From contig NZ_CP082923.1 of NCBI RefSeq assembly GCF_019931575.1, positions 1,922,001 to 1,986,000 of the forward strand: a DNA stretch of 64,000 bases, read 5' to 3'. This document shows positions 36,126-44,796 of the stretch, in pieces (position 1 is the stretch's first letter; the number at the start of each line of letters is the position of its first letter). The notes under the pieces are model-generated. The model made no database searches, was not told where the DNA came from, and saw only the letters and a list, made by a program, of their open reading frames with translations. The translations under genes were made by a program, and so were the position numbers. This DNA is from Caulobacter segnis (GTDB taxonomy: Bacteria > Pseudomonadota > Alphaproteobacteria > Caulobacterales > Caulobacteraceae).

Positions 36126-36742
36126 CCGACGCCACGGAAGACGCCGACCTCAACGCCAGGCACAACGCCAAGATGGCCAAGATCCAGACGGCGCGGGCCA
36201 AGATGATGGCCGAGCGCCAGATCGAGAAGGGCCTGCTGATCGTCAACACCGGCACGGGCAAGGGCAAGACCACGGCCGCCCTGGGCATGGTCTGCCGCGC
36301 CATCGGCCACGGCCAGAAGGTTGCGGTCATCCAGTTCGTGAAGGGGGCGCTGAAGACCGGCGAGAAGGTAGTGTTCGACGCCTTCCCCGACCAGGTCGAG
36401 TTTCGGCCAATGGGCGAGGGCTTCACCTGGGACACCCAGGACCGCGCCCGCGACATCGCCGTGGCCCGCGAGGCCTGGGAGGCGGTCAAGGCCCGCATCG
36501 CCGATCCGGAGATCGACATGGTGGTGGCCGACGAGCTGAACATCGTGCTGCGCTACGAATATCTGCCTGTCGACGAGGTGGTCGAGGCGATCGTGGGGCG
36601 GCCTGAGGGCAAGCACGTCATCGTCACGGGCCGCAACGCTCCCCAGGCGCTGATCGACGCTGCTGACCTCGTCACCGAGATGACCATGGTCAAGCACCCG
36701 TTCCGTAGCGGGGTGAAGGCCCAGGCGGGGATCGAGTTTTGA
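36122..36742 (+). CDS. cobO: Cob(I)yrinic acid a,c-diamide adenosyltransferase
   Basis: The 206-residue CobA/CobO/BtuR-type enzyme transfers adenosyl from ATP to reduced corrinoid. The N-terminal helix (NARHNAKMAKIQTARAKMMA) precedes the P-loop NTGTGKGKTT at 42-51. VVADELNIVL and GRNAP motifs are present. The start overlaps cobN (ATGA) and the stop overlaps the TTG of the next gene (TTGA), so translation is coupled across the operon. Confidence 0.95.
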   Translation: MTDATEDADLNARHNAKMAKIQTARAKMMAERQIEKGLLIVNTGTGKGKTTAALGMVCRAIGHGQKVAVIQFVKGALKTGEKVVFDAFPDQVEFRPMGEGFTWDTQDRARDIAVAREAWEAVKARIADPEIDMVVADELNIVLRYEYLPVDEVVEAIVGRPEGKHVIVTGRNAPQALIDAADLVTEMTMVKHPFRSGVKAQAGIEF

Positions 36743-37605
36743 CCGACGCCTTGACCCGCCGCGCCGTGGCGGCGGGCCTGCTGTTCCTGACTGGCGGCGC
36801 GGCCGAGCCGGCGCCGCGCCGCGTCGTCTCGATCGGCGCTTGCCTGGACCCGATCCTGCTGGCTCTGGCCGATCCCGGCCAGATCGCGGCCCTGAGCCAC
36901 TTCGCTCGGGATCCCCTGACCTCGACGGTCGCAGAGCAGGCGCGGGGCTTCGCCATCACGCACGAGAGCGCCGAGGAGGTGGTGGCCCTGGATCCAGACC
37001 TGGTCCTGGCCAGCAAGCGCTCGGGCCTCTACGCCCGCACCGCCCTGAAGGCGCGAGGGCTGCGGGTCGAGGAGTTCGACGTGCCCAGCAGCGTCGAGGC
37101 CAGCCTGGAGCAGGTGCGCACGATCGCGGCCCTGGTCGGGCAGCCTGATCGCGGGGAGGCGTTGGTCGCGCGCATCGAAGCGGCCCTGGTCGCCGCAGCG
37201 CCGAAGCCCGGCGAGCCGCGCCTGCGGGCCCTAGTCTATCAGTCCGGCGGGTTGGCGGCCGGGCCAGCGACGCTTTTGGGTGAAATGCTGGAACGCTGCG
37301 GCTTCGAGAACGGCGCGGCGCGCTATGGCCTGCGCAAGTGGGGATCGGTGTCGCTCGAGCGGGTCCTGGCCGACCCGCCGCAGGTGCTGCTGGCCGGCGC
37401 GAGGGCCGAGGGCGCGCCCAGTTGGGCCGATCGCGTTATCGACCATCCCGCGCTGGAGAGCCTGCGGCCGCGCACGTTCCGGGGCAGCTTCTCCCAAAAG
37501 CTGATCTATTGCGGCGGACCGGTGCTGATCGAGACCGCCAGGGTCCTGGCCAAGGCGCGGCGGCGGGCCGAGGTCTGGGCCCGCCAGCGGCCCTTGCGGG
37601 ACTGA
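36739..37605 (+). CDS. BtuF-like ABC cobalamin/metal substrate-binding protein
   Basis: The 288-residue periplasmic-binding protein is of the FepB/BtuF (class III) type. The N-terminus TRRAVAAGLLFLTGGAAEPAPRRVVSIGACLD contains a short signal-like segment. A TTG start overlaps the cobO TGA. The two lobes are joined by a long helix (VEASLEQVRTIAALVGQ). HESAEEVVALDPDLVL is typical of the family. It sits under the B12 riboswitch, so a corrinoid or cobalt ligand is likely. No matching permease or ATPase is next to it. It ends 5 bases before the convergent NiCoT gene. Confidence 0.82.
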   Translation: MTDALTRRAVAAGLLFLTGGAAEPAPRRVVSIGACLDPILLALADPGQIAALSHFARDPLTSTVAEQARGFAITHESAEEVVALDPDLVLASKRSGLYARTALKARGLRVEEFDVPSSVEASLEQVRTIAALVGQPDRGEALVARIEAALVAAAPKPGEPRLRALVYQSGGLAAGPATLLGEMLERCGFENGAARYGLRKWGSVSLERVLADPPQVLLAGARAEGAPSWADRVIDHPALESLRPRTFRGSFSQKLIYCGGPVLIETARVLAKARRRAEVWARQRPLRD

Positions 37606-37610
37606 TCGCG

Positions 37611-38657
37611 TCAGGGTCTGGGCGTGGCCCGCACTTCCAGGTCGTCGAAGCCCCGCCAGCGATAGATGACGAACGAACCCAGCCAGGCCAGCGCGAACAC
37701 GCCGATGACGATGTAGCCCAGGAGGCCCATGTGCTCGGAGATCGCGCCGGCCACGTCCCACAGGCCGCCGGTCAGGGCCAGCTTCTCGGACAGCAGGGCC
37801 AGGGTCTGGACCGTGCCGATGACCACGGCGATGACCACCGAGATCAGAGTGATCACCAGGTTGTAGTACAGCTTGCGCATCGGCTTGACGAAGGCCCACT
37901 CGTAAGCGCCCAGCATCATCACCCCGTCGGTGGTGTCGACCAGCGCCATGCCCGCCGCGAACAGGGCCGGGAACACCATCACGACTCCCAGCGACAGGCC
38001 GTCCGACGCTTGACCGGCCGCCAGGCCCAGCAGGCTGACCTCGGTGGCGGTGTCGAAGCCGAGGCCGAACAGGAAGCCCAGCGGGGCCATGTGCCAGCTC
38101 CTGGTGATGATCCTGAACAGCGGCCGCACCAGGCGCGAGATCAGCCCCCGGTCGGCCAGCAGCAGGTCCAGGTCCTCCTCGACATAGGCCCCCGTCCGTC
38201 GCGCCTGGGTGAAGGCCTTCCAGACGCCGCGCAGGATGACGAGGTTGATCGCGGCGATGCCGAACAGGAAGACCGCCGAGATGCAGGTGGCGACCACGCC
38301 GCCGACGCCCTTGAAGGCCTCGATCTCGGATAGCGCGCCGGCGGCCAGGGCGATCAGGATCGCGGCGACGACCACCACGGCCGAGTGGCCCAGGGCGAAG
38401 AAGAAGCCGACGCCGACGGGGCGCTGGCCGTCCTGCATCAGCTTGCGCGTGACGTTGTCGATCGCGGCGATGTGGTCGGCGTCCACCGCGTGGCGCAGGC
38501 CGAAGCTGTAGGCCAGCAGCGCCGTTCCCAGCAGCATCGGCTTGTCGTGCAGCAGCGCCAGCGCCCACAGCCAGGCGCCGACATTGGCGGCGACCAGCAG
38601 GCCGTAGACACCGATCAGGCGGCCGCGCACGGCGGCGCGCGAAATCAGCTCGGGCAT
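37611..38657 (-). CDS. NiCoT-family cobalt/nickel transporter
   Basis: The 348-residue inner-membrane permease is of the HoxN/NixA/NicT family. I place the start at the ATG giving MPELISRAAV because the NiCoT core then starts correctly; upstream in-frame sequence is riboswitch leader. The signature RHAVDADHIAAIDN is at 55-68 in helix 2, and FFALGHSAVV (86-95) and LGFDTATEV follow, all family hallmarks. Eight helices are expected. The cobalamin riboswitch upstream shows that it serves cobalt uptake for B12 synthesis. It converges on the cob operon. Confidence 0.94.
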   Translation of the reverse strand: MPELISRAAVRGRLIGVYGLLVAANVGAWLWALALLHDKPMLLGTALLAYSFGLRHAVDADHIAAIDNVTRKLMQDGQRPVGVGFFFALGHSAVVVVAAILIALAAGALSEIEAFKGVGGVVATCISAVFLFGIAAINLVILRGVWKAFTQARRTGAYVEEDLDLLLADRGLISRLVRPLFRIITRSWHMAPLGFLFGLGFDTATEVSLLGLAAGQASDGLSLGVVMVFPALFAAGMALVDTTDGVMMLGAYEWAFVKPMRKLYYNLVITLISVVIAVVIGTVQTLALLSEKLALTGGLWDVAGAISEHMGLLGYIVIGVFALAWLGSFVIYRWRGFDDLEVRATPRP

Positions 38658-38850
38658 CCCATTCCCCGTCAGCGCCCGGACGACAGGACAAGGGGCCTCC
38701 GCCGCGCGGACGCGCGACGGCCGACAGCCGGCGGCGCGGGCGCTGGACGGCGCGCGCCGGACATCGGAGCGGCCCTTCGCCGCTCGTTCGTCGCTCAGAC
38801 GGAGTACCGTGCCGCGGCCATCCCCTGGGCCAGGGCAAGAGCGACCCGAC

Positions 38851-39035
38851 GCCGGCAGGTCTCCTGGCTCGCGGGTCGTCGCGCTTCGCACGCCTTCCCA
38901 GGCTTCGACGAAGCCCAGTGGCTGGCCCTCCGGGGACCGAGTGCGTCGCGCTATCCGCTTACAGTTGCAGGGACAGCCGCGGATTTGGAGGCCAGGCCCC
39001 CGCACCGCATTCCCGATTAAGCTCCTCTCGGAGCA
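38851..39035 (-). promoter_or_regulatory. Cobalamin riboswitch upstream of the NiCoT gene
   Basis: On the minus strand the leader shows GGGAATGCGGTGCGG (39014-39000), GGCTGTCCCTGCAACTGTAAG, then GCCACTGGGCTTCG, GCCTGGGAAGGCG (38912-38900 region) and GAGCCAGGAGACCTGCCGGC (38869-38851 region). This is the full order of an adenosylcobalamin aptamer. About 190 bases lie between it and the start codon, forming the expression platform. Confidence 0.93.
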
Positions 39036-39195
39036 CCGGCGCGATCACGGCGATGGAAGCTCCACCGCCGATAACGGCCATAGGCCAAATGCCGCCAGGC
39101 GCCAAGGTTTCACCGGCTTTAACCCCGCTTAACGCGGGGGCGGCGCGCCTTCCTCCTAAGCTTCCCGCCGAAGGATCTATCGGTGGAGAAGGCGC
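39036..39195. promoter_or_regulatory. Divergent promoter region of NiCoT leader and AraC-type gene
   Basis: The 160 bases between the riboswitch and the AraC-type start probably contain both promoters. A hairpin with stem CCCCGC (39123-39128) and GCGGGG (39134-39139) and loop TTAAC is visible. GGTGGAGAAGG precedes the ATG at 39196. Confidence 0.4.
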
Positions 39196-39570
39196 ATGCA
39201 GGAGTTGGGCGGGTTGCTGCCATGGCAGATCAAGCGGGTTCGCGGCTATCTCGATGACCGCCTGGACGGGCGGATCAGGATGGCGTCCGTCGCCGAGCAG
39301 GCGCGTCTGAGCCCGAGCTACTTTTCCCGGCGCTTTCGCCAGTGCTTCGGCGTCACCTTCGCCAAGTTCATCGCGCGCATGCGCGTCGAGCGCGCGCAAA
39401 GGCTGATGATGACCAGTCCGCTCAGCCTCAGCCACATCGCCCTGGCCTGCGGCTTCGCCGACCAGGCCCACTTCACGCGGACCTTCAGCGCCCTGACCGG
39501 ATCGACGCCCGCGCAATGGCGCCGCGAGGCGCTGCTTTCGGCGTCCGAGGCGCGCTGGCGGAAACATTGA
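39196..39570 (+). CDS. Stand-alone AraC-type DNA-binding protein
   Basis: This 124-residue protein consists almost only of the double helix-turn-helix of the AraC/XylS family. The first helix pair is MASVAEQARLSPSYFSRRFRQ (29-49) and the second is LSLSHIALACGFADQAHFTRTF (76-97), followed by TGSTPAQWRR. There is no ligand-binding domain, so activity must depend on expression level or a partner. It lies between the NiCoT leader and a Tat-exported hydrolase, either of which could be its target. Confidence 0.88.
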   Translation: MQELGGLLPWQIKRVRGYLDDRLDGRIRMASVAEQARLSPSYFSRRFRQCFGVTFAKFIARMRVERAQRLMMTSPLSLSHIALACGFADQAHFTRTFSALTGSTPAQWRREALLSASEARWRKH

Positions 39571-39659
39571 GTTTCCGTCCCGTCTCTCGTTGTGCGATGC
39601 CGAGCGCGATAGATCGCCTTCCGCGCGAAAAGCGTCGAAGTGACCTCAGGAGTAAGAAC

Positions 39660-40631
39660 ATGACCGCAAGCTGGACGCGTCGTGGGGCGTTGAAGGCCGG
39701 AGCAGGACTGGCGGGCGCTGGTCTGGGGTTCGCCGGAGCGGTGAGCCGGGCGTTCGCCGAGGTTTCCCAGACCGAGGGTTACGCCGCCGTCCCGGGCGGC
39801 AGGATCTATTGGCGCAAGTTCGGCTCGGGCGGCAAGACGCCGCTGCTGACCCTGCACGGGGGTCCCGGCGCGGCGCACAACTATCTGCTGTCGCTGCAGG
39901 CCCTGGCCGATGAGCGCCCGGTCATTTTCTACGATCAGCTGGGCTGCGGTAAGGCCGACGCGCCGACCGACGAGGCGATCTACACGATCCAGCGCTCGGT
40001 CAACGAGGTTGATGCCGTGCGATCGGCGCTGGGCCTGGATCGGGTCGTGCTGCTGGGCCATTCGTGGGGCGCGCTGCTGGCGGTTGAGTATCTGTGCCAG
40101 GGGCGGGGGAAGGGCGTCGAGCGGCTGGTCCTCAGCGGCGCCATGGCCAGCATCCCCCAGACCATGGCCGGGTTCGAGCGCCTGTTCGCCTCGCTGCCGG
40201 ACGGCTACGCCGCCAAGATCCATGGCCTCGAGAAGGCGGGCAAGACGGGGACGCCGGAGTACGCCCAGCTGGTCCAAACCTTCTACGACAACTTCCTGCT
40301 GCGGGTCCCGCCGACGCCGGACGCCCTGGTGTCGTTCGACGCCCTGGCGAAGTCGATCGCCTATCGAGTGCTGAACGGCCCCAACGAGTTCACCATCGTC
40401 GGCGCGATCAAGGACTGGGACCGGCGCAAGGACCTGAAGGCGATCACCCAGAAGACCCTGATCACCACCGGCGAGTTCGACGAGATCACCCTGGACTGCC
40501 ACCAGACCCTTCGCGACGGCGTCGCGGGTCCGGCGCGGCTGGCGGTCATGACCGGCGCTTCGCACCTGACGATGGTCGAGCAGCCCGCGCGCTACAACGA
40601 CCTGGTGCGGACCTTCCTAAACGAGGCCTGA
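39660..40631 (+). CDS. Tat-exported proline iminopeptidase-type alpha/beta hydrolase
   Basis: The 323-residue protein starts MTASWTRRGALKAG, a twin-arginine signal with cleavage near SRAFAEV (about 33). The mature part is an alpha/beta hydrolase of the S33 prolyl aminopeptidase / L-amino acid amidase group, with HGGPG at 66-70, the catalytic serine S135 in GHSWGA, an acid in GEFDE and the base in GASHLTM. CAGGAG lies about 8 bases before the start. The S33 motif is usually GxSxGG; here the last glycine is Ala. It probably cleaves N-terminal residues or amides in the periplasm. Confidence 0.88.
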   Translation: MTASWTRRGALKAGAGLAGAGLGFAGAVSRAFAEVSQTEGYAAVPGGRIYWRKFGSGGKTPLLTLHGGPGAAHNYLLSLQALADERPVIFYDQLGCGKADAPTDEAIYTIQRSVNEVDAVRSALGLDRVVLLGHSWGALLAVEYLCQGRGKGVERLVLSGAMASIPQTMAGFERLFASLPDGYAAKIHGLEKAGKTGTPEYAQLVQTFYDNFLLRVPPTPDALVSFDALAKSIAYRVLNGPNEFTIVGAIKDWDRRKDLKAITQKTLITTGEFDEITLDCHQTLRDGVAGPARLAVMTGASHLTMVEQPARYNDLVRTFLNEA

Positions 40632-40647
40632 CGACACGCGATGACTG

Positions 40648-40670
40648 GGCGGCGGGGCGATCTCGCCGCC
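40648..40670. terminator. Hairpin between convergent hydrolase and response-regulator genes
   Basis: GGCGGCG (40648-40654) can pair with CGCCGCC (40664-40670). It lies 17 bases after the hydrolase stop and touches the stop of the convergent regulator gene. There is no T-run, but its place between convergent genes fits a shared terminator. Confidence 0.4.
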
Positions 40671-41314
40671 TAGGGGTCCTGGGAGGCCTCCGACTTCGCG
40701 AGGCGGTCGGCCATCCTCACCAGGTCGGGCAGGGACTCGGCCTCCATCTTCCGCATGACCTGGCTGCGGTGCAGCTTGACGGTCGCTTCGGTGACATTGA
40801 CCCGGTCGGCGATCTGCTTGTTGAGCAGGCCGGCCGACACCAGGGCGAACACCTGGCGCTCGCGCTCCGACAGGGTGGCGTAACGGGCGCGCAGCGTCAG
40901 GTCGCGCTCGGCCTCGCGTCGTCGCTGCCGGTCCTTGGCCAGGGCCCGATTGACAGCTTCCAGCAGGTCTTGCTCGCGCACGGGCTTGGTCAGAACGTCG
41001 ACCGCGCCGGCCTTCATGGCGCGGACGGCCATCTGCACGTCGACATGGGCGCTGATCAGGACGACGGACTGGGCTATCTCGCTCCGGGCCAGCGCCTCCT
41101 GGAACTCCAGGCCGCTGATGCCCGGCAGGCGGATGTCGAGCACGATGCAGCCCGCGCGGTCCAACTGGTCGGCGTCCAGATAGTCCTGCACGGACCCGTA
41201 GATCTCGGTGACCAGGCCGACGGACTGGAACAGGCCGCGCAGGGCCTCGCGCACGCTCTCGTCATCGTCGATCACGACGACGACCGGCCCGCCATTCTCA
41301 ACGCGAACGGACAT
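40670..41314 (-). CDS. FixJ-type response regulator (receiver plus LuxR HTH)
   Basis: The 214-residue regulator starts MSVRVENGGP. The receiver domain (about 8-125) has the acidic pair in VIDDDES, the phospho-accepting D60 in IVLDIRLPG and the lysine in VLTKPV. The C-terminal LuxR helix-turn-helix contains TLSERERQVFALVSAG and NKQIADRVNVTEATVKLHRSQVMRKM. Its start lies inside the 3' end of the kinase gene (17-base overlap), so the two form a two-component pair. Confidence 0.93.
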   Translation of the reverse strand: MSVRVENGGPVVVVIDDDESVREALRGLFQSVGLVTEIYGSVQDYLDADQLDRAGCIVLDIRLPGISGLEFQEALARSEIAQSVVLISAHVDVQMAVRAMKAGAVDVLTKPVREQDLLEAVNRALAKDRQRRREAERDLTLRARYATLSERERQVFALVSAGLLNKQIADRVNVTEATVKLHRSQVMRKMEAESLPDLVRMADRLAKSEASQDP

Positions 41315-43802
41315 CGAGGCCGTCTCCTTCCGCCAGGGGTAGGGTGAAACTGAAGACACCGCCGCGCGGTGTGGCGTTGGCGGCCCAGATCCGTCCGCCG
41401 TGGGCCTCGATGATCGACCGGCAGATCGACAGTCCCATGCCGATCCCTTCGGGCTTGGTGCTGAAGAAGGCCTCGAACATCCGGTCCCTGTGCTCTGGGC
41501 TCAGCCCCGGGCCGGTGTCCAGGACGCACACCCGGGCGGCCCCTTCGCGGGCCTCCGTGCGGATGGTCAGGCGACGCTGGCCGCCGTCGACGCGGGCCAT
41601 CGCCTCGATCCCGTTCATGATCAGGTTCAGCACGACCTGCTGCAGTTGCGTGCTGTCGCCGAGGATCGTGGGGGCGGGGCGCGAGAACTCGGTCTTGCAG
41701 GTGACGCCGCGCCGCTGGAGCTCGCCCCTGAGTAGGTCGAGCACGTCCTGGATGACCTGTTCCAGGCCCATCCGCTCCATCCGGGGCGCGGACTTGCGGG
41801 CCAGGGCGCGAAGGCTGGTGACGATGTCTCCCGCCCGGTGGCCGTCCCGGATGATGCGCTCGGCCGCCTCCCGCGCCATGGCGACGTTGGATTGGGCGTC
41901 GTCCAACCAGCGCAGGCAGGCGCCGGCGTTGGTGACGATCGCCATCAGCGGCTGGTTGACCTCGTGGGCGATGGAGACCGCCAGTTCGCCCATCGTCGTC
42001 ATGCGCGCCACGTGGGCCAGGTCGCTCTGGCTCTGGCGGAAGTTCTCTTCAGCGCGTTTGCGGTCGTCGATGTCGATATTGACCCCGAACCACTGGGTGA
42101 GATGTCCGGCGTCGTCGTGGAACGGGCTGGCCCGGAACAGGAACCACCGATACTCGCCGTCCGCGCCCCGCATCCGCGCCTCGCACTCGGTGGCGCGACC
42201 GGACGCGAGCGCGCCGTTCCAGGCGTCGAACAGGGGGGCGAAGTCGTCGGCGTGGGCGGCCGAGGCCCAGCCATCGCGACCCAGGGCCTCCGCCTCGCTG
42301 AGGCCGATATAGTTGAGGTACTGCTGGCTCAGGAACGTGACGGTTCCGTCGGCGTCCGCCGACCAGACCAGGCCGGGAATGGCGTTGATGGCGTGCTGGA
42401 GACGGCGCTCGCTTTCCCGGAGCGCGGCCTCGCTGCTCTTGAGCGCGTTCTCGGCGCGCTGCAGGTCCTCGATGTCGACATTGCAGCCGAACCAGCGGAC
42501 CACGCCATTCGCATCGGTCAGCTTGCGGCCGGCGAAGAGAAACCAGCGATACTGGCCGTCCGCGCCCAGGATGCGCCCCTTGAGGACGGTGCTCTCGCCC
42601 TTCTCGATGTCCTGCTGCCAAGTCTCGAGCATGCCGGCGACGTCGTCGGGGTGATAGAGCTCGAGGAAACCCCATTCCAGGATCTGCTCGGCGGGCACGC
42701 CGGCGTATTCGATCCAGCGCTCATTCACGAAATCGGCCGTCCCGTCCGGGCGGGCCGACCACACAAGGACCGGCAGCGAGTTGATGATCAGGCTGAGGTT
42801 CTGCTCGCTGGCCAGCAGGGCGGACTCGGTCTCCTTCAACGCGGTCTCGGCGCGCTTGCGGTCCTCGATGTCCGAGCCGACGCCGTACCACTTGATCACG
42901 GCGCCCTCGTCGTCGAGCAGCGGGTTCTGCCGCATCATGAACCACCGGTACTCGCCGTCGGCGCGCCGGATCCGGCCCTCGACCTCGCGCGGGCGCTTCG
43001 ACGCCATGATCTCCTGCCAGGAGGCGAGCAGGTGGGCCGTGTCGTCCGGGTGGAAGATCGGCCAGAAGCCTTGACCGCTGAGCTCCTCGTGCGTGTAGCC
43101 GACATAGTCGAGGAAATGCCGGTTGCAGAAGTCGATCAGCCCGTCCGGCGTCGTCGACCACGCCATGGCCGGCATCGTGTTGATGGTGAGGTTCAGCCGC
43201 CATTCGCTTTCGACCAGCGTCTCTCCCGTCGGCCGTTCCTCGCGCGGGTCGGCGGGCGGGCGGCGATCGCTGAGTTCGCGGACCTCGCGGCAGGCCAGGC
43301 TGGCCTGGGCCGCGGCGACGTCCAGTTTCAACTGCTCGGTGCGCCGTGGAAAGTCGGGCCGCCGCGAGCCGGCCACGATCAGCCCCATGCTGGAAATGCC
43401 GCCCAGCGGCCGCTGGACCACGCGCACGATGTCCCGGCCGATCGACATCAGAGCTGGTTCGAGTGACGGGGCCTCCTCGAGCCAGTCGTCGACCGCCCCC
43501 ACGATGGTTTCCCGCGAGTGGGCCTCGCCGAAATCCTGGCCGACACGCAGGAAGACGTGCGTGGTGTCGTTGAAACGCAGTCCGACGAAGTCCAGCGCGA
43601 GCATGTCGCGCAGCGTTTCCAGGACGCTCTCGGCGATCGACGTCGGATCCAGGCCCAGCCAGGCCGCGGGCAGGCCGTTGAGGTGTTCGATGTCGTCGTG
43701 AAGCCGCGATGGTTCGCGGTCTTCTTCCGGCCGAGGGGCGATGTCCGGCATGGCGTGCGGAGGATGCGCTTCCACAAGAAGCCCTTTGTCGATCACGCCC
43801 AT
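41298..43802 (-). CDS. Sensor histidine kinase with three PAS domains
   Basis: The protein has about 834 residues if it starts at MGVIDKG; MPDIAP 51 bases later is an alternative. No membrane helix is visible, so it is probably soluble. An N-terminal GAF-like region (about 1-190) is followed by three similar PAS/PAC repeats, each with DGxxxFxNxxFLxYVG-like sequence and an EYRWF or QYRWF PAC motif. A HisKA domain follows with the phospho-accepting histidine near residue 613 in SIAHEVNQPL. The ATPase domain shows VVLNLIMNGIEA, DTGPGLS and GIGMGLSICRSI. HEVNQPL kinases of this type pair with FixJ regulators, as here. The signal is unknown. Confidence 0.92.
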   Translation of the reverse strand: MGVIDKGLLVEAHPPHAMPDIAPRPEEDREPSRLHDDIEHLNGLPAAWLGLDPTSIAESVLETLRDMLALDFVGLRFNDTTHVFLRVGQDFGEAHSRETIVGAVDDWLEEAPSLEPALMSIGRDIVRVVQRPLGGISSMGLIVAGSRRPDFPRRTEQLKLDVAAAQASLACREVRELSDRRPPADPREERPTGETLVESEWRLNLTINTMPAMAWSTTPDGLIDFCNRHFLDYVGYTHEELSGQGFWPIFHPDDTAHLLASWQEIMASKRPREVEGRIRRADGEYRWFMMRQNPLLDDEGAVIKWYGVGSDIEDRKRAETALKETESALLASEQNLSLIINSLPVLVWSARPDGTADFVNERWIEYAGVPAEQILEWGFLELYHPDDVAGMLETWQQDIEKGESTVLKGRILGADGQYRWFLFAGRKLTDANGVVRWFGCNVDIEDLQRAENALKSSEAALRESERRLQHAINAIPGLVWSADADGTVTFLSQQYLNYIGLSEAEALGRDGWASAAHADDFAPLFDAWNGALASGRATECEARMRGADGEYRWFLFRASPFHDDAGHLTQWFGVNIDIDDRKRAEENFRQSQSDLAHVARMTTMGELAVSIAHEVNQPLMAIVTNAGACLRWLDDAQSNVAMAREAAERIIRDGHRAGDIVTSLRALARKSAPRMERMGLEQVIQDVLDLLRGELQRRGVTCKTEFSRPAPTILGDSTQLQQVVLNLIMNGIEAMARVDGGQRRLTIRTEAREGAARVCVLDTGPGLSPEHRDRMFEAFFSTKPEGIGMGLSICRSIIEAHGGRIWAANATPRGGVFSFTLPLAEGDGLDVRSR

Positions 43803-44149
43803 TCCGATCACGGCGCGACGCGCGCTGAGTCTAGCGCGCGCGAAGGGCCGCATCCACCTGAACTAAGGTCGATCGGCGCACGACCATTGGCTAGGCGATC
43901 GAGACGGAGCGGGCGAAGGACCAGGCCTTGTCGGGAGCGTGATCCAGATCCTGGAGGGCGCGCGGGCGGATCCGCGTCTTGGGGCGGAGCGAACCCGGAA
44001 GCGCGCGTCCGAAATCGACGAAGGTCGAGCGGCGCGCGACGTTCGTACAATAGTCGAGCGACCATATGAGAATTGTAGAAATAAAGGTCGATGGGATAAT
44101 TTTGATCATCAATTGACGACGCAAGTCGCGGCGCGAGGTGGGGGCGTGA
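43803..44149. promoter_or_regulatory. Divergent region between PAS kinase and CadC-type regulator
   Basis: The 347-base gap is GC-rich on the kinase side and becomes distinctly AT-rich at about 44050-44115, just before the winged-helix gene, where a promoter is likely. I see no convincing gene, tRNA or repeat in it. Confidence 0.35.
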
Positions 44150-44743
44150 ATGCTTGACGCACGGACCTTCGCCTTCGGGGCGTTTCTGCTGATCCCGCAA
44201 CGCCAGCTGCTTTTGCGAGAAGGCGTGCCGGTTCGCATCGGCAGCCGCGCGCTGGACTTGCTGAGGGCGCTCGTCGAGCGTCCGGGCGAGCTGGTGGCCA
44301 AACGCGACCTGATCGCCCGCGCCTGGCCGGCGACGACGGTCGATGAGAGCAATCTGAAGGTCAATATCGCGGCCCTGCGACGGGCGCTCGACGACGACGC
44401 GGGCGACGCCCGGTACATCGCGACCGTCAGCGGACGAGGCTATCGGTTCATCGCGCCCGTGGAGATGACCGAACCTGCGCGGGCGGGCCCTCCCGTCGCG
44501 GCTGATACGACCTCGCGGGAAGGCGAAATCTTCGAGGCCGGCGGGAACGCGGTCGCGATCGACGGGGCGATCATGCTGCGGCTTGAAGGCGTCATGGTGT
44601 GGGTCGGGCCGGGAAGCCGCTCCGATCTCGGTGCGGCCGAGCTGGACGGGGATCGTCCGGCGGGCAGGCCGCGCCGGGTCCTGCTGGTCGAGCTGGATGG
44701 CCGGGACGAGGCCTGGCTTCGCGCGGTGCTCACGCGATTATGA
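44150..44743 (+). CDS. Short CadC/OmpR-type winged-helix protein
   Basis: The 197-residue protein has a Trans_reg_C winged helix at about 8-102: [65 protein letters not shown] and TVSGRGYRF. This variant usually opens long regulators with ATPase, TPR or TolB domains. Here only about 95 further residues follow, with no known domain and no membrane helix. The tail has Gly/Ala-rich sequence and ends VLTRL. It may be a truncated regulator or a real short form. It stands next to a block of leftward hydrolase genes. Confidence 0.82.
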   Translation: MLDARTFAFGAFLLIPQRQLLLREGVPVRIGSRALDLLRALVERPGELVAKRDLIARAWPATTVDESNLKVNIAALRRALDDDAGDARYIATVSGRGYRFIAPVEMTEPARAGPPVAADTTSREGEIFEAGGNAVAIDGAIMLRLEGVMVWVGPGSRSDLGAAELDGDRPAGRPRRVLLVELDGRDEAWLRAVLTRL

Positions 44744-44750
44744 ACCGCTT

Positions 44751-44776
44751 GGGCCTGGCCACGCTGGACCAGGCCC
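44751..44776. terminator. Hairpin between convergent genes
   Basis: GGGCCTGG (44751-44758) pairs with CCAGGCCC (44769-44776) across a 10-base loop. It falls in the 53-base gap between the winged-helix gene and the convergent hydrolase gene and could end transcription from both sides. Confidence 0.5.
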
Positions 44777-44796
44777 GGGACGCGACCTTGGCGGCG

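Noticed and set aside
38658..39005. N-terminal extension of the NiCoT transporter
   Set aside because: The extra 116 codons are the translated cobalamin riboswitch leader, not protein sequence.
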